Below, piece after piece: positions 52,520 to 64,000 of a DNA stretch of 64,000 nt. Source of the DNA: Caenorhabditis remanei (Eukaryota > Nematoda > Chromadorea > Rhabditida > Rhabditidae); assembly GCF_010183535.1 (NCBI RefSeq), contig NC_071333.1, positions 17,730,587 through 17,794,586 on the forward strand, given 5' to 3'. The position numbers and the translations under genes are program-made. Below the pieces are notes generated by a model that did no database searches, was not told the DNA's origin, and saw only the letters and a program-made list of their open reading frames with translations. Positions within the stretch are counted from its first letter, which is position 1. Every line of letters starts with the position of its first letter.

Positions 52520-54042
52520 TATTTGCCTGCTATATGGAGCAATGTACTATTTTATTTTTTGGGTTAATAAATATAGACTATACAATTTTTTTCTTGTTAT
52601 CTCAATGTCAGTCTTTGAAATTCTCTGAATACTTATGTTCTCAGTGTTACGAAATCGAAATATACAAACATGAGTGTTTCATTATTCCTCATTCCACACC
52701 ACTCATAATACTTCTTCAAAGTGGCGTTTCTACTCAGACATAATCAAAATTATTTGCACAGCAAGAGCATCGATGCAATAACATTCAAAAATGACAATCC
52801 CACACATTTACCTTCCATGACTAACTCTCCAGTGGGCCGACAAACTGAATTTGTCTGAAAAACAAGTTCCCGTCACATTGTAGTTATCGTTCCTAGAAAT
52901 GATATTTCCTCTTTCCCGGTTATGTTATTCTATTTTTTTTACTTGATTCGTTTTGTTTTCATATAATAAGTAAAGTAAGAAAAAAAAAAGCTAATTTCAC
53001 TATCAAGGAGGTTTGCAGGTGTTCCCACTCTCTGATAATACTAATGACTCATTTTTTTAGTTATTTTGTTCTTGTTGAACTGCGCACTCGGCTTAAAAAA
53101 GGAAAAAAGGGCATTCCAGTTAAAGGAGATTAGTGAAGTCACTGAGAGGCACTTGTGACTAACTTGTTGCGTCAAAAAATTAGATTTCATTCTGTTTTCA
53201 GTTTCTCTTGCTATTGTCGTTGTATTTTTTTTTATTTTTAGTCACTGTACTAATACAAATATTCTTATCACTATGCTCTAACAAAAACACAAAAACACTA
53301 ACATTCACAAACTATATTTTGAAGAAAAAACGTAGAGCGTGAAACTTGAAATTGAAAAATTCTTTGAGACTGATTGCAGTGTTGACACAAGGGTAAAATT
53401 CAACTTCACTATTATCAGTGCTAACTAGATTTTCACAATCACGATCACAAATCGAATTACTACTACTAAACCAAAACAAAACTTACTTTATACCGTTTGG
53501 GTTTTCCCGAACAAGTTTTTTGTTCAAAAGAACATTCTTATTCTATTTTTGGCCAATTTCTTCGCTCTTTTTTCGTTTTAAGTTTATGACTTTCATTTCT
53601 TCTCTCATTTCCGCTCTCGTCGAAATTCTCGTCAGAAATAAAGAAATAACAACGTTGTCCTTCCTGTTTCAACGGGTACATCAATACAACGCGTGCGCGC
53701 AAGGCGGCCAAAACATTCGTCCACTACGTCATGTGGTTCGCAAAACACATTGGCAACCGAGCGCACTTGCATTTCGCATCAGCTGACCCCGACATCGCAC
53801 TGGTGTTCTGTTCTCCCACCTTAGTTATCTAGGCGAGACTACCATAACGTTCAGTTTCTTACAATTCGTTTGTTATTGTGTGTTTATCTCTGCCCGCACA
53901 TATAGCGCACCCCGCGGTTATTGATTTTTGTGGTGTCTCGTTTCTCGCCGCTTTCTTTTTTTTCCTTTTTCTCTTTTCGTTGATAATTAGTACTGATAAG
54001 CATTACCAATATTATCACAAACTATTTCTCGTTGCAGTTGGT
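52520..54042. other. Intergenic region ahead of the PA-RING gene
   Basis: About 1.5 kb. It includes the polyadenylation signal of the MAM-like gene and AT-rich DNA. The right third (53600-53830) is more GC-rich, with CpG-containing stretches, and is a likely promoter. The trans-splice type acceptor GTTGCAG ends at 54037, five bases before the next ATG. Open frames here show no domain. Confidence 0.5.
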
Positions 54043-56924
54043 ATGTCAAAAAAGGGAAGGAATGTTTTTCAAAGTGTCAGTTTACTGGTCTTATTCGGAG
54101 TATATCAAACCAATGCACAATACGTGGTGGACGTGGTAAGAACGCTTTGTGAACATTTTCTTATGAAATAATTACATTTTTTCAGATGCGAACGACGTCA
54201 TTCGGTGAAGAAGAATTGGTGCACAAATGTGCTGCGACGGGTGGAAATTTCGGGTTAGACGTTGGCGAATTCATCATCACCGAGACAAATCTGGGTTGTG
54301 GAGTTAGTGTCGAACCAGCCGATGCATGTGGACCAGTTCGGGTGAGTTATGTCTTTGAAAACCACTCATAACGTGGGAAGTAATCCTTTTTCGTATAAAA
54401 CCGTGCAACGAACGGAAAAAAGAATTTAAAAAACAAGGCCTTCAAGAACGTCGAGTAATCCCGAAACGCCCTCGGTTTCCATTAGTCCCAATGAAATGTT
54501 CTTTGCTGGCAGAGGCAAAATCAGAAGAGCGAGCCACGCAATATCAAATTATTCTTTTTTTTTCTTGTTTTAACCAAACCAGCAATTCGGCATACCAAAA
54601 GAATTTCACTGTTTACGAACGTTTTTCTATTCAACCAGTCATTCGAAAGAATACGTGCCTTGTTTTGAATATTTTCCAAATTTTTTTTTCGCTGGACAGC
54701 ACGTGATCCAAACAACACGAATTACATAGTTCGTACTATTTAGGACATCAATCCCTACCCTTCCCTTCCCTCGAATTTTCCAATAAAATACCGTAACCTT
54801 TGGTATTAACAGTTTAGTTCAAGTCATATTTAACCCGATGATATGAAATTTTCCAATGTATTAAAAAAACCGGAAATGGTCAACGCACCCGTAGTTCAAT
54901 TCTTGATTAGACAACCGGTTCCTGGTTTTCATAGCGTCCAGAAAAGTTATTGAGACATTTTTTACATCTGTTCGCAGAACCGTTGAGGCAGAAGGGTCAA
55001 TACAATAATCAAAGTTCTGTTCATAGTGTTTTCTGTCTATTCGATTCGATTATGTATTCAAATCCACAATTTATTGTAGTTGTATCCCTCTCTATAGTCA
55101 GAAACGACTACATTTCTTTTCAAAGAAAAAAAATAACAAAGAAAATGAAACCGAACGTTTTTCAGATAGCATCCAACCAAACCACCCGATGCCATAACCT
55201 TTTTGCATTCGTCTCCCGAAGTGATTATGCGCATCCATGCAAGTTTTCGCATCAAGCATATATGGTTCAAAACTCAACATATCCATTCCGACTAGTGATA
55301 TTCTACAATTATCCTGGACAGGATCCAATCACAATGGAGGGTACTGAACTTCGCGACAAAGTCTACATTCCGGTCGTCATGATTTCACACGCGTGTAAAG
55401 AAGAGATCGTTAAAAAGTATTCGGATACAGCCGGGTGAGTTGTTGTCACTATCATCATCTTCTGACCCTTTTTTAACTATTCCATTTAGGTATCGCCTGC
55501 GAGTCCGCATCGATCCAGGCTACTACGAATTGTTCCGCTACTTGATTCCATTCCTTGTTGTCATTGTCTTCTGCTTCGCCCTTTTCCTTATTACACTGGT
55601 GAGTTTCAATTGAATAGATGGGGCTCTGCGTTTTGTGACGGGCCAGCTAGAGAAAGGGGGGACTGACGTCATAAGAATCAAGACTCAATGGATCAAATCC
55701 TGAAGATGAGCCAGATTGAAGAAGATGAATGAAAATCATGAAACAGCACATGACAGAATTGAACTTTGAGATGTTTATGAAATAGTATTTTGATGGTTTC
55801 AATCTTTTTTGTAATTGATTGATATAAGAGCTAGCTGTGAGCACCAATTCACATCATTTACTTTTGGGGCGCTCAATCTGTTTCAACAAATTGAGTGTTG
55901 GGAATTGAAAAAAAGGAAAAAAAGGAATCTAGTTTAGGAAAAACCCAATTTAAATTCCCTCTTCTGAAGAACAGGCCCATTTGAAATAAAATGGGTACCC
56001 CTTCGCCTAACCAACAATTATTTCTTTCAGTGCGTTCGTGGTTGCGTGGAAAGGAGGAAATTGAACAGACGACGTCTCTCCAAGCGAAATCTCAAAAAGA
56101 TTCCAGTGAAAAAATACCGATTAGGTGATGATCCAGACACATGTGCCATTTGTCTGGAAAGCTTTGCTCCTGGAGAGAAGCTTCGACATTTGCCATGTAG
56201 GCACGGTAAGAAATTATTAATAATCATTCAATAGTTCAAAAAGTTTAGTATTCCACTGCAAATGCATCGACGTGTGGCTGACACAGACCCGCAAAATTTG
56301 TCCTCTGTGCAAGAGGAAAATAGGATCAGACTCTGATAGCGAGTGCTCCACAAGTGATCTTGCAAGTACTTCGCAAGCTCCACATGATTCGGTGGCGTTG
56401 TACAGTAGTTCACAGGATCATTCGGGATTTGATGAGATCCCGGTGCCCACACCTCAAATGCTCGATTTGTGGAGTTCGCAAGAGGCTCTAGTCGACCGCG
56501 ATATTGTGGTAAGTAACAAAAATTAAAAATTTACTACCTACTTAATATTAACTTTAGCTGCTCAACACCACCAGACGATCGATAACTGGATTTGTTCGCA
56601 ACGCATTCCGAAAGCTCAGGCATGCTCCAAGACCTGGTACCGAGTTGAATCAAGCTGGCCTTGAACACGGATCCTACCTTGTGAGACAACAACCACAGTC
56701 TAACGATAGTGATCATTTGTTGGAGAATGAAGTGTTAGTTTTCTGACCAGAAAACTTTTTGTGGGAATCAAATCTGTAATTTCAGCTCCGACCCAACTAC
56801 AAACTCTGAAGTAAACGTTCCTGCCTCTCAGGAACTCATAGTCCCATCATGTGCCATGTCACCCCCAAATACGGATAACAACTCAGTTGAAGCATCTTCT
56901 AGTCCATCTGAACCTTGTCAATAA
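54043..56924 (+). CDS. PA-domain, RING-H2 transmembrane E3 ubiquitin ligase (RNF13/RNF167 type)
   Basis: A 458-residue endolysosomal ubiquitin ligase. Exons: 54043-54135, 54186-54341, 55166-55434, 55490-55598, 56031-56205, 56249-56508, 56558-56733, 56786-56924. A signal peptide (about 1-27) precedes a luminal protease-associated domain (about 30-172), one transmembrane helix (about 182-207) and a basic segment. The RING-H2 finger (about 237-280) has all eight ligands in the order Cys-Cys-Cys-His-His-Cys-Cys-Cys. The tail is Ser-rich and acidic and ends Ser-Glu-Pro-Cys-Gln. This layout is that of RNF13 and RNF167. In C. elegans the gene of this type called C18B12.4, as recalled, lies beside dsc-1 and seb-3, which agrees with the order here. 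Intron 2 is 824 bp. Confidence 0.92.
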
Positions 56925-58809
56925 TTTCCCTTCATGCATATACTTGTACTATTTTAATTTTTTCCAAAAAATACTTAATCTTGTCGTATCTTTCAAAAAA
57001 CTTACCACAATTCACCAGTAAATCTCCGTTACCTTGTACACTCCGGTTTCTCTCTCTACTAGACGTGATTCTTTCTTTTCCCCCTATTGTCATTTTTATT
57101 TTTATGTTGCTATGTATATTTTCCGCTTTTCTTTTTCGTACGAAAAGTAGCGCCGCACCGTTTTCTATTTTTTTGCTCTCCCCACGTTTGTCTTGTCTGT
57201 AAATCAAAAGCTGAACATCATGCAACCTAGTCACCTCTCTCATAATTTTCTCTTTCATCGCGAGTGATTAAAAAACTGTTAAATGAATTCATGTGAACTA
57301 AGTTGTTGGTTTGAGACACATTTGACACCCACTCGAACACCCGGCCACTGAAACAAATCAATCACTCGAAGAAGAAAAATTAAGCTTCCGAATAGCGGCA
57401 GTTTAGTTTTTTTCTTATTTCTATACAAAGAAACCAGGGAATACACAGGTTTGAACAGTCATTAACTATATCTGAAAAGTCATTAAAAAGATCAACCATA
57501 AAGCATTCCAAAAACGCCGATATGGTGCTCAAAACTTCAAAATTTTCGCATAGAAACTGAGTTGTCACATTCACTTTTTGTCAAAACAATAAATCCGGAA
57601 AAAACTTCAAAAACTTTCTATTTAGGTTTTGTTTAGAGCATTTTGATGTTGGTGGTGTAGAAACTGGAATTTCTAGGCCACCTACCCAAAATTGTAAAAA
57701 TACTTTAAAACCAATCAATATCGGACATCGAACTTCGGAAATTCAGAATGATATCTAGAAAAGTGAAACATCGTTCTACAGATCTGACCAGGCTTGGTCA
57801 TATATCATACCCATTCAAACACTCGGACACTGAAACAAATCAATCACTCGAAGAAGGAAAATTAAGCTTCCGAATAGCTATTTTTTTCATTTTTATATGA
57901 ACACAGGTTTGAAAAGTCATTAAACATGGGCGTTTTCCAAAAGACGCCAAAAATCAATTCCAGTGAACTTTAACTTAGCGGCAAACTCTAAGGAACTCAT
58001 TCAACTGTAGAGTGATGCTAACAAAAACAAATAAAAAACAAATACCGTATTTGATAACATAGTTCAGAATTTTCCCAGCGATTTCCCTTTGTCGGAAGGT
58101 GCAGTCTCTGCCATAAGAAAGAAGGGCGCCGGCAAAAACCTATTCTAAAAAACCAGACGAGGAAAGTGAGAAAGTTCATGAGAACCCAAAACCTACAGCA
58201 AAAGAAGAAAGAAGGTTTTCGAGGTTTTCGTGTTCACACGGTTTTTGTTCTGTTCTTTTTAAAAGTCTTCTTTCTATCTTTCCAATGGCTACCAATATGT
58301 GAAGGTTTCTCAAAAAGATTAATACCAGCTTACTCTAACTTTAAGAAACATTTTGATTCATGAACTGATTAAAAAATGATTGTAGTGTTTCACTTCCCGT
58401 CATCTCATAAAAGATTATTCGAAAAGATTAACCCTTTCTCTGGTCACTGAAAAATAGCCACCCCCACCGGCAGCGTCTCTGGATTAGTGCACCCTGGAAA
58501 ACCTGACATTTTGTGATATCTGACTAACTAATCTCCTCTCAATTAATCTCGAATGTGAGGGTGGAAACAAAAAAAAGGGGATGGCATTCGCAAAGAATTT
58601 TTATCAGAGAAACGACGGCGAGTAGCAATGAGATGAAGAGATTAATAGAGGGGATTAATTGGATGATAAAAAGAAGCGAGCTGGGAGAGATCAGTTATTC
58701 AGTTTTTTATTTTACAAATTATTTTGCACTTCTTACAACTCGCTTATTTTCTGTCTGCAGGAGCATCCATCTCGTCTGAACAAGTAGCTGGTGGTGCAGA
58801 TCCGAGTCA
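56925..58809. other. Intergenic region ahead of dsc-1, with a duplicated block
   Basis: About 1.9 kb of AT-rich DNA. It carries a direct duplication (57328-57396 and 57810-57878). No coding frame is supported. The acceptor CTGCAG ending at 58760 starts the first dsc-1 exon recognised. Confidence 0.5.
57328..57878. repeat. Direct duplication of a 69-bp block upstream of dsc-1
   Basis: Two copies, 57328-57396 and 57810-57878, share CACTGAAACAAATCAATCAC, then CGAAGAAG and TTAAGCTTCCGAATAGC, with a few differences. A looser match (ACAGGTTTGAA, GTCATTAA) follows each copy. The copies lie 482 bp apart. Confidence 0.85.
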
Positions 58810-61131
58810 ATGAGGTTCTTATTTTATACCGTTCTCATTTTTAAATCTTTTGGCTTTTGATATTATATGTCCACGAAATCTTACCGGGAGATGTTAAAGT
58901 CACATCTAATTTATTGGGAATTTTCCGAGATGATCTCGTAGTTGAAAAATATCAAATTCCGTGTTTTTTGGCTTTGTGGGTCTGAAAAGAACTGCAAACC
59001 ATGTTTTCCGCTTCGAGACCATTTTGAACAAATTGGATGCGATTTCAACACTCCCCGACAAGTGTTTGTGAATAATACACAATTTTAAGGCAGATACTGT
59101 TTTTTAAAAATTAAAGTTGAATACTTTTTGTCTGAATGAAAATGCAAACTCGGTTTAGTTAAAATTCTGCTATAATATAAAGTTTCACCGAATTTTCACA
59201 AAAAAATATTTACAGATTCGATCCCAGCATGAATCCCAACGCCAACTTGAACAACATCTTCGATTTCCCAGACCTGCCACTTGTTCTACCAAAAATCGAG
59301 GTGCCGGATTCATCTGATTTCCTGCTACCCTCACCACAAGAACTTCAACAATTCGATCCGCCGCGCAATCTGGTCTCACAAATCGCTCGTCGTTGGAGCT
59401 GCGGCGATTCACAACATGCGGTCGACGAAATGCCCGCCTCCTACTACCATAACCTCGGCTTTGCTCTTCATAACCACATTCAAATGTCGAATCAGCGTTA
59501 TTTATCGGATTTTAATTGTCCTTCAACGGTTTCACCAATTCCATCTGCACACGAGCCGGGTCAAATGCCGCCGATGACACCGTATGATCATATTGGTCAG
59601 GATCCACATTTATTCTCTGCTTATGGCAATTCTAGTAAGTACTAATTAATAAGGATTTAACTCCTAATTACATTTTTTTTGTTCCAGTGATGCCCAGTGA
59701 CGTTTCATACTTCGACAACGGTTCTCGTTCGATCTCAGCTCCAAATATTGGAAATCCAGGTTAGCCAATTTTTTTTTTTGGAAAATGCTTCTTTCTACAA
59801 TTACATTATAGTTTCATAATCCTTTTGAGAGATTATAAACCTTTTCAATATGAGATTGATCCTTACAACTTTTCTTTTCCAAAAATTCTCTTGGATAAGA
59901 GATTACCTGAACTAGACACTAATCCAATGTGGGTGAGGATTAACCTGATAACTGACCTGGAGGCTTTTTCAATTCAATTTGGTCTTCTCCGGTTTTCTCT
60001 GGTAATCTCTGGAATACATAGAAAATGAAAACTCTCAGAACAAACTATATTCTTTCGTTTTTCCAGGTCTCAATACTACTGTCATGACAAGCGGTAACTC
60101 TCAATCTTGTGCAAATCGGCGACGGTTCCGTACCAACTTCACTGAGCAACAGTCAAGCTTTCTCGAAGACTCATTCAAAGAATCTCACTATCCGGATCAC
60201 AAATCTAAAAAGCACATGGCGAATTACTTGAACATTCCGGAAGACCGTATAACGGTGAGTCTTAAAGCATTTTGTTCATGTTATATCATATAAAAATGCA
60301 ATCTTTATACTTCATGACACATATTGTGGCTTCTTTGATTTGTACATGTCACTTTGTAAAAGAACTATCACGGTGAGATTTGTTTCCTTAATTCTTACTA
60401 GAGATGAGATTAAACGTAACTTTTAGTCCTAATCCATTTCCTTAGTCGTTAGTTTTTTTCAAAGGATATTTATTATTTAATAATCTGATTAAAAAATCAA
60501 AAAGAATAATTCGATTACTCATCTCCCAGTTACCTCTTTCCCGCGTTTCTTGTGAAATACAACCTGTCATAAAACAATTGTTGATCCCACTCCCTCGCCT
60601 CAGCTACCGTAGTCATATAGCCGTATGCTATCCACATGTGTGCCCCTCAAACTCTCGAGTTGCAATTTACGAGCAACTATCTGTCACAATTGAAGGGGAA
60701 GCCAAAAGCAAACGCTTTGAAAAATTAGAACTCTTGCGAAACCACAATAATCATTCCAGTTGATTTATGTTATAGTTCTGGGAAATGTACATAGTTATGA
60801 AAATTTCGTTTTTTTCAGGTCTGGTTCCAAAATCGTCGTGCTAAATGGCGAAGGAAAGAGCATCGCCAGCGTGATCGGAGCAAAAATGAACTTTTCACAA
60901 GTACGCCGAGCTCTTTCGATTATTCATGCTTCCCTGGGCCAAATCCAGAAGAAATACCAGATGTGAAACATCCGAATATTTATGGGATGCCAGGTTCACA
61001 GGTAAAATGATTGGATAATTAAGTTTTGTGACCAATTTAAAAAAATTCAGCTTCAGATGACACATGATCCATTCCAAATGAACCCAGACGGTAACAATGT
61101 TGAATATCTTCACAACCAGGGTCAGCACTAA
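58810..61131 (+). CDS. dsc-1: Paired-like (Q50) homeodomain transcription factor DSC-1
   Basis: A nuclear transcription factor; C. elegans dsc-1 acts in muscle control of the defecation cycle and is a suppressor of clk-1. Exons: 58810-58814, 59216-59634, 59688-59759, 60067-60254, 60819-61001, 61051-61131, giving about 315 residues. The homeodomain (about residues 176-236) begins Arg-Arg-Phe-Arg-Thr-Asn-Phe and ends with Trp-Phe-Gln-Asn-Arg-Arg-Ala-Lys-Trp, so position 50 is Gln. The N-terminus is Pro/Asn-rich, and the C-terminus short. The start at 58810 uses a 5-nt coding end (ATGAG) joined in frame to the next exon; a second in-frame Met at 59229 gives a 309-residue form, close to the recalled length of DSC-1. 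Identification rests on the homeodomain type plus seb-3 and the PA-RING gene as neighbours. Polyadenylation signals are at 61395 and 61425. Confidence 0.85.
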
Positions 61132-61780
61132 CTTCACATCTCAATTCCGCACAATATTTTTTATTTTTCACTTCTCATCAATATTTGTGTCTTTAAGTTT
61201 CAGTTTTTGATTGTACTCCTATCACATTTTGAAAAATTGCGATGACCAATCAAAAAGTCACTTTGTAACTGTTATACAGAATCTCATACATATATTTTTC
61301 AATTTTCTATGAATATTTGGTTTTTTCAATATAATTTTTACTTTTATGTGCTTATTCTAGATTTGCCATATCACATCAGAGGTTTAATTGTAGTAATAAA
61401 AAAATATGATTATTTATTTTAATTGAATAAAGTACTTGTTAGTTATTAATATATTTTAAAACCATAAGAAGAGATCAATAAACTTTTACATAGTTTTTTT
61501 TCGGAAGAAGAATCAGAATGACCAAGCTTTTTGTGGAGCCATTGGAAATTTGGTTGGGTAGAGACCCGTAATCGCTCTTTTGGCAAATAAGGTGCTGTGG
61601 GGAGACAGAAGTGATTTTGTTTGGTATTCGGGAAGAGACATGATACAGTTATTGGTGGGCGTTGTGTTTTCAAATAAGTTCTAGGTCGAATCGGTAGCGT
61701 GAGATTTGGAAATGATGGAGAAGGTCAAGAAAATCACATGGAAGTTATTAAAATGAGTTTAAGTAGATAGGAGGAAATAT
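61132..61780. other. Convergent 3' flanks of dsc-1 and seb-3
   Basis: About 650 bp between two genes that converge. AATAAA at 61395 and 61425 serves dsc-1. A short minus-strand open frame (61446-61673) lacks a domain and is not called. Nothing else is seen. Confidence 0.5.
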
Positions 61781-63527
61781 TCACGATTTGGTGGTCACTG
61801 AGTAGATTTGCTTGTCGGTGTTAACCTGAAAAATATATCGAGTTGTCAAATCAGAACACCTTTCCTGGAAGTTACCTGATCCTGAGACTCGGTGTTTTCG
61901 CTTTCAATTTTCTTTGTCCCATTAAGCTCCTCCATCGGAACTCCATTTTTGGTAGCATTTCGGTTTTCTGGGACATAAGTTCTCTCGGTTTCAAAACGAT
62001 TCCTAGATCTGAATATTAAAAAATTATATTTCTGAGATTGAGATCAAAAGTTCAAACGTACTTGAAGAACTCGAATGGAACTTTTGAAAGTTGTCTTTTG
62101 AGTGCTCCTTGGATTTCACTATTCAGGAAGCAGTAGAGAACAGCAATGAAGATTCCCTGAAATAAAAATATATAAAAAAAGGTTCCATTTGAACTCAAAG
62201 GTCGTGTTGTCTCACCTGACTATGTTGTAAGATAGCCGAGCCGAGCATGTAGACAGAGCTCGGGTGCTCAGGCTCATAAAAAAGTGGGATGTTTGAAATT
62301 CCGAGGAGTGGCACTAAGAGGAGAGTTGCTTTTATTGTTCTCCTGAAAAAAAAGAATAAAAAGTTGGTATTATGTGTGTTTTGAGGCTAAAAATAAAATG
62401 ACGAAATGAGACGTCTCATTAATTTGATTTATTCGGCTTTGACTGGACGGGGAAAGAAAGAAAGCAAAAGAATTAGAAGAACGGAAAAGGAAGTGCTAGA
62501 CGCAAAAGGTAAAAAAAACAATTAGAAAAGGATAATGAAATTGTCAATGAGTACACTTACCAGATTTTCTTAGATTCAGCGGAATTTTCTGTTCTCAACT
62601 TTTGAACCAATATCACCACAATCATCAGTAGAAATATCAAATTCATCTGAAAACGTTAAAATTCAATTTTTTAATTTTTTAAAAACAAAACATACAATTA
62701 ATGCAGACCCCATAGTCCCTGCTAAAATCCAAAGATGATTTCCTTGAGCATACGGTACCCAGCAAAACGAATTCGGCAGCTGACTCGACTTATACTGATG
62801 AACTATCGTCCATGCAGTGACAACCACAAATGGGACACCCCATCCGCATGCCAGGTAGAGAGACCATGGCGCGTCACTGTGTCGCATTGCAAACACAGTG
62901 AAGCGACTGTATAGGAACGCTCCTTCTATTAACATCCACATGACGGATGCCACCTGGAAGTAGATCACAAACCAGAGAATGGCTTTGCAGATCCATTCCT
63001 GAAATTTCGAAATAATTGAGCGGTCAAGAATTACAACAACATACTAAATCCCATAATGGTTGAGGGTGAAACCGAGTACAGTCTTGGAACAGGTTGGTTG
63101 ACTGCACTATAGTCCAGATGGCTAGTACAGCAAATCGAAACACGAAAGCAGTCGCCAGGTTCTTATGAATGGATAACCTCCGACACTGAAAAATTTAATT
63201 TTTATATTCAAATTGGTCACATTGGTCACATTAAACCTTACCTGTATAGAATCAAAAACTGAAAACAATATAATTGCGGCCACCAGAAGTATCACTGATA
63301 CAATAGATAACGTTAATGACACTGATATCACCAAATCTCGTAAAAACTCTGGGCACTGAAATATAAAAAAGTTGTTTTTGGAGTTCCTAGCGGTGACAGG
63401 AGACATACAACTCTGCAGAATCCTTGAAGACATTGTGCATATTCCTCCACAACTTTTATACACATGGAGTAGTTAGAGTCTTGCCATACTCCCATGTTGT
63501 TACAATTCCGGGATACCATGTACTTGT
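61781..63527 (-). CDS. seb-3: Secretin-family (class B) GPCR SEB-3, 5' end not found
   Basis: A class B receptor, CRF-receptor-like, linked in C. elegans to stress, arousal and locomotion. The first clear exon ends at 63527 on the - strand; the signal peptide and first part of the ectodomain must lie upstream, in the last 470 bp or beyond the window. Visible parts are the end of the hormone-receptor domain with paired cysteines, then seven hydrophobic segments including Trp-Met-Leu-Ile-Glu-Gly in the third (the class B signature), Gly-Trp-Gly-Val-Pro in the fourth, and Gln-Gly-x-Phe-Ile-Ala-Val-Leu-Tyr-Cys-Phe-Leu-Asn in the seventh. A polar tail ends at TGA 61781-61783. The seven-pass region is complete. 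The name rests on family type and position next to dsc-1. Confidence 0.85.
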
Positions 63528-64000
63528 CTGAAAATTTTTTGCATGTTGAGCTTTGGTACAAATGGGTGTCCCTGGCTAACTCCCATCCCTATTTTACCCA
63601 CATTAGGCGGTTAGACTTCCTCTTTTTTGCGGTTTGCGTAACGCAACAATAGTCTGTTTCTTCAGGGAATTACCATAGTTTACTAGTCATATATTCAAGA
63701 ATTATGTTCGCGCGCTTCTTTGTTCTTCTCTCATCCCGCGTCTTCTCGTATCTTCCATATTTTTTTTCCCCGATTCCCCTTTTTCGAATTCCTCTACACG
63801 CATACACAATTGTACAAAATACTAGCGTTAGAAGACGAAAAAAGAAAAGTTTTGAGTGTTGCGCTCTGTTTTTTTTTTGTTTTTCGCACTAGCTGCCGGA
63901 AGCATCGGCCGTTGCGTCGAGTTTGATGAATGACTAAGATAAAAGTATCACCAGAGAAAAGGAAAAGCGCTTTTTCGAAATTTTTAAGAATCCATCGGCT
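63528..64000. other. Right edge of the window, upstream part of seb-3
   Basis: No exon with good splice sites was found here for the missing seb-3 N-terminus. The stretch is pyrimidine-rich near 63710-63790, and two + strand frames (63704-63926) have no domain. It is probably intron or promoter. Confidence 0.4.

Overview
The window is nematode DNA from a Caenorhabditis species, C. elegans or a close relative. It is AT-rich, with many short introns that mostly end in TTTTCAG, several 3' splice acceptors 2-15 nt ahead of start codons (as expected for SL trans-splicing), and compact genes separated by short AT-rich intergenic DNA. Three genes are recognisable by product: the innexin unc-7 at the left, and the paired-like homeobox gene dsc-1 and the secretin-family receptor seb-3 at the right. 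All three are X-linked in C. elegans, so the window probably corresponds to a segment of chromosome X. This placement rests on recalled gene knowledge, not on a search.

Layout on the + strand: about 7.6 kb without a supportable gene, then unc-7 (7852-11636), a 771-residue seven-transmembrane receptor with a large ectodomain (14733-18165), a 591-residue secreted MAM-like protein (19650-24525), a DHHC palmitoyltransferase (25926-27715), a phospholipase B-like hydrolase (28096-30290) and a 54-residue membrane protein (30789-31283). Two genes then lie on the - strand: a degenerate MAP3K-like kinase with two C-terminal membrane segments (31485-33890) and a secreted protein with three LDL-receptor class A modules (34702-37706). 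Back on the + strand come a FAF2/UBXD8-type UBX protein (38998-41828), a 103-residue protein of unknown function preceded by a spliced upstream ORF (44932-45360), a 1071-residue WD40 plus coiled-coil protein resembling CFAP57 (45805-50422), a second MAM-like protein (50692-52519), a PA-domain/RING-H2 ubiquitin ligase of the RNF13 type (54043-56924) and dsc-1 (58810-61131). seb-3 (61781-63527, 5' end not found) is on the - strand at the right edge.

Exon boundaries were worked out by hand from splice consensus and reading-frame continuity. The summed coding lengths of the complete spliced models are whole multiples of three. Many products enter the secretory or membrane system (innexin, two receptors, two MAM-like proteins, PLBD, LDLa protein, PA-RING ligase, DHHC enzyme, UBXD8), but I see no pathway that joins them; this is an ordinary metazoan gene neighbourhood rather than a functional cluster.

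The non-genic signals of most interest are a ~1 kb fold-back element with tRNA-like B boxes in both arms (36022-37048), two smaller palindromic MITE-like elements (27162-27440 and 40111-40485), a Tc1/mariner-type MITE (49341-49667), duplicated blocks in the first large unc-7 intron and upstream of dsc-1, a 13-nt coding microexon in unc-7, a GC-AG intron in the PLBD gene, and an Asp-to-Asn change in the DFG motif of the kinase.
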